NCBI RefSeq assembly: GCF_001913155.1 | Contig: NZ_CP018760.1 | Coordinates: 372,001 to 436,000 of the forward strand | DNA: 64,000 nucleotides | Direction: 5' to 3' | From: Maribacter hydrothermalis | GTDB lineage: Bacteria; Bacteroidota; Bacteroidia; Flavobacteriales; Flavobacteriaceae | Shown here: piece by piece, positions 35,263 to 42,546 of the stretch | Numbering within the stretch: the stretch's first letter is position 1 | Layout of the letters: each line of letters starts with the position of its first letter | Made by a program: the position numbers and the translations under genes | The notes under the pieces: generated by a model | Seen by the model: the letters and a program-made list of their open reading frames with translations, nothing else | Databases searched by the model: none | What the model was told of the DNA's origin: nothing

Positions 35263-35292
35263 AATCCTGATAATCAATTAATTATCAGGATT
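35263..35292. terminator. Hairpin beside the right tRNA fragment
   Basis: AATCCTGATAAT (35263-35274) pairs perfectly with ATTATCAGGATT (35281-35292) over six loop bases. A 12-bp stem, 23 bp before the tRNA 3' fragment. Confidence 0.65.
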
Positions 35293-35315
35293 AAAATGTT
35301 GACAAAATGTTAAAA

Positions 35316-35332
35316 GTCGGGATGACAGGATT
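35316..35332 (-). repeat. tRNA 3'-end fragment (right copy of a 17-bp direct repeat)
   Basis: GTCGGGATGACAGGATT is identical to 24840-24856 in the same orientation, 10,476 bp away. On the minus strand it reads as the last bases of the T-loop, the T-stem and the acceptor of the same tRNA. The rest of the tRNA is missing, so it is an attachment-site remnant. Confidence 0.6.
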
Positions 35333-35710
35333 ATCCATCATATCATAAACCGAACTATATCAATAAGTTACAATAGCTTTTTCAAAAAAGGTAACCGAAT
35401 AGGTAACTTTCGTAATCAATTTGATTGTATTTCAAAGATACTATAATAATTCAAATCAATTAGTTGCAGATTCTATGAAACTAATCTAAAATTATAAGAT
35501 TTTCATTTTAAAGCACTAATTAAAAATATTTCGAATTAATTCAACAAATACTGTTGATTTTGTCTAAAATCTATCAATAAAGTAAGAATTTTAATATTAA
35601 ATATGTAAATTAATAAGATACCAAGAATACCCCAAACCAAGTTACCAAACATCTTTATTGAAAATAGCAGAGTAAAGTAAATAACCTTTACCTGCCTAAA
35701 CCTACTTATA

Positions 35711-36199
35711 ATGATTTTGATAATTACAACAGGAGGCACTATTGAAGGCATTGAGCACAGTAACGAGTCCGAAAATGAAGGAACCCTCGTCTCAATACAA
35801 AGTATACTTCAAAATGTAAATATTTCTCAGGAGTACCAAATAGAGAAAGCATTTTCAAAAGATAGCCGCTTTATCTCTAATGAGGATAGAAAAATACTAC
35901 AGCAGAAAATAGTTCAAGTTAATAACAGTCTCATACTAATTACCCATGGAACAATTACTATGGTAGAAACTGCTATTTATCTAGGTAAGCTTCATTTGGA
36001 TAAGACAATAGTTTTAGTAGGTTCATTTATTCTAGGCACTGAAAAAAATTCAGATGCTACTTTTAATCTAGGCTTTGCATTAGGTGCTCTTCAAACCTTA
36101 TCTAATGGAGTTTACATCGCTATGAATGGTAAAATATTTATTTGGAATAATGTAAGAAAAAATACAGCTAAAAACAGATTTGAGAAAATTCGAAACTAA
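35711..36199 (+). CDS. Single-domain asparaginase-like protein lacking a catalytic Asp
   Basis: 162 aa matching only the N-terminal domain of L-asparaginases (full enzymes are about 330 aa). The first catalytic motif is present (TTGGTIEG, Thr10). The second reads THGTITM in place of THGTDTM, so the Asp that activates the second Thr is Ile82. The lid and the C-terminal domain are absent. Hydrolysis is therefore doubtful; ligand binding is possible. The stop is 11 bp before the membrane LuxR gene, so the two are one operon, which suggests a sensor partner. Confidence 0.7.
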   Translation: MILIITTGGTIEGIEHSNESENEGTLVSIQSILQNVNISQEYQIEKAFSKDSRFISNEDRKILQQKIVQVNNSLILITHGTITMVETAIYLGKLHLDKTIVLVGSFILGTEKNSDATFNLGFALGALQTLSNGVYIAMNGKIFIWNNVRKNTAKNRFEKIRN

Positions 36200-36210
36200 A
36201 GTCAATCTAT

Positions 36211-37122
36211 ATGTTTGGAACATCAATTCATTGGACCACTTTTTTCTTTTTACTTATCGACTTGCTGTTGGTTACTTTAGCGTTTATACAATCCAAAAGA
36301 CTAATTCAAACTAATTTAAATAGGTATATAATTCTCGGTTCACTATTTATTCTATACAACTTTACTGGAGGCATACTTCCCATTGAAAATTTTCCTGGAC
36401 CTTTTATAATACAATATATTATTACCTATGGCGTATCTATTGCAATGTGTGTATATTTCGTTAAATACCTGTATGATGAATATGATATCGAGGTCTTAAA
36501 ATTTGGCCTATCAGTTTCAAATATAGCATACTACGTAATCGCCTGTTTTATATTATTATTTCTAGTACCATATTTCTTTAATGATTCTATTGAATCTTCC
36601 AGAATCTACTTTTCTATTCCTGTTTCCGCTATTTGTTTGTATATCTGTTGGGCGTTTTATAAGAGAATAACAGTAAAAGAAAAACCATATCCACTAGTCG
36701 TTCGTAGAAATCAGTTTTCGCTTATTGGAATAACTTGTATTGGTTTATTACCTATTTTAACCGTTTTAGGTGATTATCAATGGTTGACTTTTACCGTTAT
36801 AAATATTGCCTTTTATTGCATCACTTTTATGGAAATTGATAGGTATCTCTACTTACTAGAAAACAAAGGTAAAATGCAACAGGTATTCACATATTATCAA
36901 CATTTGAATACTAATAGTATCCATTCCAAGCTCATAAAAAATGGATTGACAAGACGAGAAATAGAGATTGCAATGTCAATTTTAGAGGACAAAAATTATA
37001 AACAGATTTCCAAGGATTTGTTTATTGAAGAAAGTACGGTTACTAAACATGCCTCGAATATTTTTAAAAAAACTGAGGTGAAAAATCGAGGTGAATTCCT
37101 TAAGGTATTTTCGATTCCTTAA
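36211..37122 (+). CDS. Membrane-bound LuxR-type transcription regulator
   Basis: 303 aa. About seven membrane helices in the first 215 residues are followed by a short linker and a LuxR/GerE helix-turn-helix at 240-300 (LTRREIEIAMSILEDKNYKQ, SKDLFIEESTVTKHASNIF). This is the layout of one-component regulators that read DNA from the membrane. The ligand domain is not a known sensor type. The two 16-bp palindromes right after its stop codon could be its operator. It may regulate entry into transfer, since RteC follows. Confidence 0.78.
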   Translation: MFGTSIHWTTFFFLLIDLLLVTLAFIQSKRLIQTNLNRYIILGSLFILYNFTGGILPIENFPGPFIIQYIITYGVSIAMCVYFVKYLYDEYDIEVLKFGLSVSNIAYYVIACFILLFLVPYFFNDSIESSRIYFSIPVSAICLYICWAFYKRITVKEKPYPLVVRRNQFSLIGITCIGLLPILTVLGDYQWLTFTVINIAFYCITFMEIDRYLYLLENKGKMQQVFTYYQHLNTNSIHSKLIKNGLTRREIEIAMSILEDKNYKQISKDLFIEESTVTKHASNIFKKTEVKNRGEFLKVFSIP

Positions 37123-37124
37123 AT

Positions 37125-37162
37125 CCGTATAAAAATACGGGCTTATCCGTAGAAAAATACGG
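37125..37162. promoter_or_regulatory. Twin CCGTA...TACGG palindromes before rteC
   Basis: CCGTATAAAAATACGG (37125-37140) and CCGTAGAAAAATACGG (37147-37162) differ at one base and start 22 bp apart, two helical turns. The half-sites CCGTA/TACGG recur with one-base spacing in the two 13-mers after rteC. Probably a binding site for the LuxR-type protein or RteC. A -7-like TATATTTA lies at 37196-37203. Confidence 0.6.
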
Positions 37163-37336
37163 CAATTTGCACTCATAATTTTTAGTCATTCCCATTATAT
37201 TTATATCCTATGTCAATGGAAAGAAGCCCCACATTACATTTACACATAGAGATAGGATATTTATGAACCATTTTATATAATCCGCATTCTTAAGGAGGTC
37301 ATTTTCCAGATATAGTTGCATAACTAAATCGATAAC

Positions 37337-38182
37337 ATGACTGAGCCCCTAAAGGAAATATCGAATGAGTTTTTAGAACTTCTTAAAGAAATTGAATCCA
37401 CACATTCTACATCTATAGAGTGCTCTACTAATGCAATACTTCTTTGCCGAAAAACCCTCCATACCCTTAAGAATCTGGTTTTACAATCTAATTTCGTTTC
37501 CCTAGAAGATGAGATTGACTTTTTTAAGCATACGAAACAAATTTCAATCACACCTCTAATTTACTATTCTGAAGTACGCTCTTTTGAACTTCAGTTTCCT
37601 GTAGCCAATAGTACATCTCAAAAAAAGTATATCAACAAAAAAATAGCTAAGCTAAATAGATTCTTCATTTACAATATTGACTTTGTGCAATACATTCAAG
37701 AAGGACATTCACACTTCGACCATCAATACTTTACTAGAAAATTCTCTGATTTATATCATATCGTTTCTTCTAAATTCTATTTTCAAGACCCAGATTTCAC
37801 AACTGCTCGTGATATGTTATTAGGAAAGGTCAAAGCATATCAGAAATTTATTGAGTACCTCAAAAATAGACTTACAACAATTAGTATGAATAGCACTATA
37901 GGGCAATCCAATCAATTAAACTCTAGTTCTAATTTGCATTGGACCTCCTCAAAAGCCGGACTTACAGAGTTAATATATGCACTACATTCTACCAGTTCCA
38001 TAAATAATGGAGATGCAGATATTAAAGAAATTGCAATTGCCTTACAAAATACCTTTCAATTTGACCTTGGTGATTTTTATAAAACATATGCTGAAATTAA
38101 AACTCGGAAAATAAGTAGAACAAAATTTCTGGACACCCTATCTACTGGTCTGACTTCATTTATGGAAGAATCAGAAAAATGA
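37337..38182 (+). CDS. rteC: RteC-family regulator of conjugative-element excision
   Basis: 281 aa of the RteC family: FFKHTKQISITPLIYYSEVR, RFFIYNIDFVQYIQEGHSHF, and a C-terminal helical region with SKAGLTELIYALHSTSSINN and FKTYAEIKTRKISRTKFLD-like sequence. In CTnDOT, RteC activates the excision operon. Here it is followed by an excisionase-like gene across a 274-bp gap that holds two perfect ACCGTA-N-TACGGT palindromes, which fits that model. Confidence 0.85.
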   Translation: MTEPLKEISNEFLELLKEIESTHSTSIECSTNAILLCRKTLHTLKNLVLQSNFVSLEDEIDFFKHTKQISITPLIYYSEVRSFELQFPVANSTSQKKYINKKIAKLNRFFIYNIDFVQYIQEGHSHFDHQYFTRKFSDLYHIVSSKFYFQDPDFTTARDMLLGKVKAYQKFIEYLKNRLTTISMNSTIGQSNQLNSSSNLHWTSSKAGLTELIYALHSTSSINNGDADIKEIAIALQNTFQFDLGDFYKTYAEIKTRKISRTKFLDTLSTGLTSFMEESEK

Positions 38183-38191
38183 TTAAAGAAT

Positions 38192-38204
38192 ACCGTATTA
38201 CGGT
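38192..38204. promoter_or_regulatory. 13-bp palindrome ACCGTATTACGGT
   Basis: A perfect inverted repeat ACCGTA-T-TACGGT ten bases after the rteC stop codon. The half-site is shared with 38319-38331 and with the twin sites at 37125-37162. It is a candidate RteC operator. Confidence 0.55.
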
Positions 38205-38318
38205 TAACCTCCTGCTTTTACATAATTAATAGTACTTCGACTTAAAATCTTTACTCTAATTCGCATAAAACGCTGGGACTGCCCATAACTTCATAAAATT
38301 TGTAGGTGTTAAATTTTT

Positions 38319-38331
38319 ACCGTAGTACGGT
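38319..38331. promoter_or_regulatory. 13-bp palindrome ACCGTAGTACGGT
   Basis: A perfect inverted repeat ACCGTA-G-TACGGT that differs from the 38192 copy only in the centre base. It lies 126 bp before the start of the excisionase-like gene, near where an activator site would be expected. Confidence 0.55.
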
Positions 38332-38456
38332 GATACTGGTGAACAAAACCTACTAAAACCATTCAATTTTACGGAACGAAAGTCAAATCAAGTTAGGGGC
38401 TATCAATTAAAAACAATAACATTTTTATAGTCCCTTTCTTTTAAAATCATTCCATT

Positions 38457-38738
38457 ATGCCAACAAGTATTATAACAACAGACGATTTAAGAGAGTTTAA
38501 ATTTGAACTACTCGATGATATTAAAAAGCTATTGACCAAACAAGCTTCAGGTAAACTTAAAAAGTATCTGAAATCTTCGGAGGTGATGAAACTATTACAA
38601 ATTAGCCCTGGCACCTTACAGAATTTACGCATTAATGGAACGCTACCATACACCAAAGTCGGCGGTATCATTTTTTATGATTCTGATGAAATCCAAGAAG
38701 TCATGTTATCAAATCGTATTCATCATAAAATTGATTAA
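38457..38738 (+). CDS. Excisionase-like helix-turn-helix protein
   Basis: 93 aa with a MerR/Xis-type winged HTH: YLKSSEVMKLLQISPGTLQN, LRINGTLPYTKVGGIIFYDS. This is the standard small DNA-binding protein encoded just after RteC in Bacteroidota elements, where homologues act as recombination directionality factors or regulators of mobilisation genes. It starts a four-gene cluster with the replication-type genes (gap of 6 bp to the next). Confidence 0.82.
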   Translation: MPTSIITTDDLREFKFELLDDIKKLLTKQASGKLKKYLKSSEVMKLLQISPGTLQNLRINGTLPYTKVGGIIFYDSDEIQEVMLSNRIHHKID

Positions 38739-38744
38739 ACATGC

Positions 38745-39392
38745 ATGAATTATATAAAGCAACTGAATGCAGTGTATCAACTTATAGCAAAAGATTCACG
38801 ATTGAATCCCACACATGTAAGTCTCTATATGGCATTATTTCAAATTTGGAACACCACGCGATTTGCAGAAAAATTCTATATAAACCGTCAAGAAGTAATG
38901 CAACTTTCAAAAATTGGTTCAAACACTACCTATCACCGTTGTTTACAAGATTTGGACAATTGGAAATACATCGAATATTTTCCTTCCCATAACATCTATA
39001 AAGGCAGCGAATTGAGGATGCCCAAATTCGGGACAACCTCTAAACAAGTACTGAACAACAAGGAAACTACAACTGAACATGTACTGGTACATAATACAAA
39101 CAGTACTAAACAAAAAGAAAACTATAATAAACCTAAGCTACCAAAAAATGAAATTGAAGTGATTGAATTTTTTAAAAGCATGAAATGGCAAACTGTAGAG
39201 GCCATTAAATTCTACAATCATTATCAGGCCATTGGTTGGAAGCAAGGTGGGAAAATAAAAATTGTGGATTGGATGGCAAGTGCAAGAAATTGGATGTTAA
39301 AAGCAAAGGAAATAGAATCGTTAAAAGAGCAATCCCCTTTTAAGGACAACCTAAAGACGACCAAAATTAAAAACTATGGTGAACCCCTCTAA
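38745..39392 (+). CDS. Replication-type winged-helix protein of mobile elements
   Basis: 215 aa. The N-terminus is a winged helix (TRFAEKFYINRQEVMQLSKI, GSNTTYHRCLQDL), and the C-terminus resembles DnaD-like helicase-loading proteins (EVIEFFKSMKWQTVEAIKFY, NHYQAIGWKQGGKIKIVDWM). Common in Bacteroidota ICEs and usually named transcriptional regulator. The DnaC-like gene starts inside its end (17-bp overlap), which supports a joint role in replication of the excised circle. Confidence 0.68.
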   Translation: MNYIKQLNAVYQLIAKDSRLNPTHVSLYMALFQIWNTTRFAEKFYINRQEVMQLSKIGSNTTYHRCLQDLDNWKYIEYFPSHNIYKGSELRMPKFGTTSKQVLNNKETTTEHVLVHNTNSTKQKENYNKPKLPKNEIEVIEFFKSMKWQTVEAIKFYNHYQAIGWKQGGKIKIVDWMASARNWMLKAKEIESLKEQSPFKDNLKTTKIKNYGEPL

Positions 39393-40032
39393 AATAGATG
39401 AAGGTGGAGTTCAATACTCCATTGGGCAATTTGATGGAAAGACCGTCACTTACGATTTCAATAAGATTTTGATTTATTTGGACGCTAAAGGAAAACTACT
39501 TTTTGGAAAGGAGTTTAAAATCTATGATGATGACCATAGAGTAATTTTTAAACTCTGCAACTACTTTATAAAAGACGAAGAAATGTGTGCAAAAAACGGA
39601 ATAGACCCCAACAAAGGTATTTTACTTACTGGTCCTGTTGGTTGTGGCAAAACCAGCTTAATGCGATTACTACGGCATATTGTACCGTTGCAACGACCTT
39701 ATCAAGTAATTCCCGCAAGAAATATTGTATTCGGATTCAACCATATTGGGTATAAAATTATAGAAGATTATGGCGATGGACAGTTCTATTGTTTTGATGA
39801 TTTAGGTGTTGAACCCATTGGTAGACACTATGGTAAGAACTGTAATGTAATGGGCGAAGTTCTTTTATCACGATACGATTTGTTTCTAAAAGCAAACCTA
39901 AAGACCCATGCCACCACAAACTTAAGCGCACAAGAATTGGAAGACATGTATGGTAACAGAGTACGAAGCCGTATGCGGCAATTATTTAACCTGGTGGCTT
40001 TTGATGAAAATACAAATGATAAGCGCAAATAA
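39376..40032 (+). CDS. DnaC/IstB-like ATPase
   Basis: 218 aa AAA+ P-loop ATPase. Walker A is GPVGCGKTS (about residue 88), Walker B is FYCFDDLG (about 138), and an arginine-finger region lies in NRVRSRMRQLFNL. This fits helicase loaders of the DnaC type. The start overlaps the preceding gene by 17 bp, so the two are co-translated. It probably loads a host helicase at the element's origin, by analogy. Confidence 0.78.
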   Translation: MVNPSKIDEGGVQYSIGQFDGKTVTYDFNKILIYLDAKGKLLFGKEFKIYDDDHRVIFKLCNYFIKDEEMCAKNGIDPNKGILLTGPVGCGKTSLMRLLRHIVPLQRPYQVIPARNIVFGFNHIGYKIIEDYGDGQFYCFDDLGVEPIGRHYGKNCNVMGEVLLSRYDLFLKANLKTHATTNLSAQELEDMYGNRVRSRMRQLFNLVAFDENTNDKRK

Positions 40033-40059
40033 GCCCTAATAGGCATAAAACAAATTAGT

Positions 40060-41175
40060 ATGAAAATAGCAACATTTAATATTCAGAATTTATTTCATCG
40101 GGACAAAAGTCTTGTTGAACAACCTATTGGAAAATGTATTACAGATTGGATTGAGGAGCTAGATATGTTAATGCGGAAGTCAAGTAAATTACTATCTGAA
40201 CAAGAACGGATTAGGGAATTATCTTTCTTACTAGGGTTTGAAAAAACAACTCCTCTGCCCTATGCAGTAATGAGACGTAAAGCCGGATTATTATATTTAA
40301 AAGGCATTCATCATTCCGCTGAGCCAAGAGCGGGGCATTTGACTAATTGGAACGGATGGATAGAGTTACAAACCAAGCCAATTTCACCAACTTCCACTGA
40401 TAACAAAGCCCAGGTAATTGCCGATGTTAATGCAGATATTCTATTGCTGCAAGAGGTAGAAGACAGAGCATCACTAGAAGAGTTTAACCAAAAGGTTTTA
40501 CCTAAATTTAATTGCAAACCATACAGCCATACCTTCGTTATACAGAGCAGTGATAAACAGGGTTTAGAAATTGCCATTTTACTTCGCGAAGGTTATTCTT
40601 TACAAACAATAAAAACTCATTTAATTGGAGGGCATAGCGACTTGTTTCAACAACTTGTTGAATATGAAATCAGCTCACCTAGCTCAGAGGAGATATATAT
40701 TTTAGTATCGAATCTAGTTAAACAAACCGACGACCTAGAAATAGCGCATACGATTCGGAAGAGCCAGGTTGAAAGCATTGCTAGAATCTATAAAAACTTG
40801 ATTGCTAAGGGGAAGACTAAAGTTATTATTGCAGGAACATTCAATACACCCTCTTATTGCGATTCATTATCACCACTATTTCAAAATACCGATGTAAAAG
40901 ACATTACCAAACATTTCTCATTTGAAGTAGCAACTGATGAGGGAGATGATGCATCTTACTTTCGTTTAGGTGCATATAGAATGGGTGTAAACATTAAGCA
41001 GAATGATTATTTACTATTTTCTCCAGCGCTCTTTGATAGTATGCAAGACAGCGGATTAAATCGCAAAGCGATGTGGCCGATTAAAAAACCACAATGGTCT
41101 ACGTATAAAGAAGTCACAAGTAAGTATAATGCTGCTAGTGAGCATCCGATGGTTTGGGGGAAATTGATACTTTAA
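40060..41175 (+). CDS. Endonuclease/exonuclease/phosphatase-family protein
   Basis: 371 aa with the EEP fold: MKIATFNIQNLFHR (metal-binding Asn), ILLLQEVEDRASL (catalytic Glu), VIIAGTFNTPSYCDS with Thr/Asn in place of the usual GDFND (Asp missing), NDYLLFSP and SEHPMVWGKLI (catalytic His). The change of GDFN to GTFN may reduce or alter nuclease activity. It could be a DNase or a phosphodiesterase. A decayed copy of its last third lies at 44108-44539. A strong terminator follows. Confidence 0.8.
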   Translation: MKIATFNIQNLFHRDKSLVEQPIGKCITDWIEELDMLMRKSSKLLSEQERIRELSFLLGFEKTTPLPYAVMRRKAGLLYLKGIHHSAEPRAGHLTNWNGWIELQTKPISPTSTDNKAQVIADVNADILLLQEVEDRASLEEFNQKVLPKFNCKPYSHTFVIQSSDKQGLEIAILLREGYSLQTIKTHLIGGHSDLFQQLVEYEISSPSSEEIYILVSNLVKQTDDLEIAHTIRKSQVESIARIYKNLIAKGKTKVIIAGTFNTPSYCDSLSPLFQNTDVKDITKHFSFEVATDEGDDASYFRLGAYRMGVNIKQNDYLLFSPALFDSMQDSGLNRKAMWPIKKPQWSTYKEVTSKYNAASEHPMVWGKLIL

Positions 41176-41205
41176 TGAGATGAAAATTGAAATTTTCATC
41201 TCATT
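41174..41205 (+). terminator. Terminator of the EEP gene
   Basis: A 15-bp perfect stem (41174-41188 with 41191-41205) with two loop bases that overlaps the stop codon of the EEP gene. It probably ends the transcript that starts with the excisionase-like gene. Confidence 0.78.
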
Positions 41206-41330
41206 ATAAAGGGTAAATACTTAAATAAATAACTCATGAATAGCATTTTATATTGAATTACATTCAGAATACTCTCTAAATAAATATTTAAAAATAGATT
41301 CATCTTATAAAAACTCATTTGGCTGAATAA

Positions 41331-41513
41331 TCAATTTTCTAAATCCTTATTTATAGCTCTATAAACATTCAACCACTTGTCATTAAGTGCAATTTCCTTA
41401 TCGATTAAATCTAGTAAATAACTTTCTAAGTCTTTAATCTCCTTATTTTTTAATAATGATTCAATCCATGCTTTCTGTTTATACGACATTAAATTTGTAA
41501 GTTTTCTGTTCAT
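41331..41513 (-). CDS. Small hypothetical protein
   Basis: 60 aa, helical and charged (WIESLLKNKEIKDLESYLLD, LIDKEIALNDKWL). It starts 5 bp after the stop of the esterase gene in the same direction, so it may be its partner. No family recognised. Length and charge would suit a small regulatory protein, but there is no evidence for a function. Confidence 0.45.
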   Translation of the reverse strand: MNRKLTNLMSYKQKAWIESLLKNKEIKDLESYLLDLIDKEIALNDKWLNVYRAINKDLEN

Positions 41514-41518
41514 AATAT

Positions 41519-42334
41519 TTATTTTATTGATTTAAACGAATTATTCATTGCCGTACGAACTACATTGCCATGATCATTGTCTTTAATAATATCATAAGTA
41601 AGAGCCAAAGATTTTTCAGGGTGCAACTTATTAGTCAATCTTAATTGTGCCATTAGTTTAGCTACGGCCTTTAGAGAAAGAGGGTCCCGATTCCAAACTG
41701 CCATGTAAATTTTAGTTTTTGGTAATATATTAGCGGTGTTGGCGGTAACTAAAAAAGCATTATCCCACCAGAGACTTGGACTTATTAGAATGTAATTATC
41801 AAATAATTCAGTTTTTGTAAGCAAAATTTCTGTTGCTAATAATCCCCCAAACGCTTGACCAATGATTGTCCTATGTTCATTGGTATTATATTTTTCTGTA
41901 ATGAGAGGCAGTAGCTCCTTATCAATAAAAGCGATAAACTTACCAGACTTTCCTGAAGTCGAAAAATGAATGATATCATCTTGATTCCGACTTGGGTAGG
42001 TATAATCCCTAGTTCTATCGACATTGACAATTCCCACTATAATCGATTCAGGCATTGTTTTTAATGTACTAGCACAAAATTGGGCTAACCCAGAGATATA
42101 GGTAAAACCATCGTTGACTGAACCGTCTAATAGATAGATAACTGGATATGCTTTGCTATCATTCTTATCATAGCCTAGGGGCAAGTAAACGTTCAATTTT
42201 CGAGTTTCTTCAAGTTCTTCAGAATAAAATTCTAAAGTTTCACTGGTGGTAATTGATACTTTAGTAATTGACTCTTGAGAAAATCCTAAAAAGTAAAAGA
42301 AGATTACAGTTATATAGAGTATATACTTTTTCAT
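41519..42334 (-). CDS. Secreted alpha/beta-hydrolase (putative esterase, IroE/Fes type)
   Basis: 271 aa from the ATG at 42334, which gives a signal peptide (KKYILYITVIFFYFLGFSQ). A longer frame to 42454 has no such sense. Esterase-D features are YLPLGYDKNDSKAYPVIYLL, the oxyanion DGSVNDG and IIGQAFGGLLATEI in the place of GxSxGG, where Ser is replaced by Ala. It ends with NDHGNVV (the catalytic His). With the nucleophile replaced it may be a binding protein or a dead hydrolase. It is the first of the two genes between the EEP gene and its truncated copy. Confidence 0.75.
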   Translation of the reverse strand: MKKYILYITVIFFYFLGFSQESITKVSITTSETLEFYSEELEETRKLNVYLPLGYDKNDSKAYPVIYLLDGSVNDGFTYISGLAQFCASTLKTMPESIIVGIVNVDRTRDYTYPSRNQDDIIHFSTSGKSGKFIAFIDKELLPLITEKYNTNEHRTIIGQAFGGLLATEILLTKTELFDNYILISPSLWWDNAFLVTANTANILPKTKIYMAVWNRDPLSLKAVAKLMAQLRLTNKLHPEKSLALTYDIIKDNDHGNVVRTAMNNSFKSIK

Positions 42335-42546
42335 AATTATTTTTTTTTGGATTATTATATTTTCATTAAACCGTACACTTTTTCTAATTATAAGTAACCA
42401 AACCCTGCAGAGATCAGTTGCTAACTTTGAAAAAATACAATGGTCGAAATTCAAACTATTTGTTATGTCAAAACTAATGAGTAGACAAACACCATAACAG
42501 ATTCAGTTTTTGTATATTTAACCAGTACAGATTAAATATAAATAGT

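Larger units (their letters stand above)
34700..35710. other. Gene-poor boundary between the putative island and the conjugative element
   Basis: About 1 kb with no convincing gene. It holds decayed coding-like sequence on the plus strand at 35025-35169 (a frame ending SSKDKALYLKDF, without a start), two AGGACACGT motifs (35187, 35198), a terminator hairpin and the right tRNA 3' fragment. A 69-codon frame at 34880-35089 has no recognisable family and is probably not a gene. Confidence 0.45.

Noticed and set aside
35536..35751. 71-codon minus-strand frame
   Set aside because: It overlaps the start and promoter region of the asparaginase-like gene and has only hydrophobic low-complexity sequence.
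37125..37162. Twin 16-mers as the start of a CRISPR-like or tandem repeat array
   Set aside because: Only two copies, no spacer-repeat pattern and no cas genes; a regulatory site is simpler.
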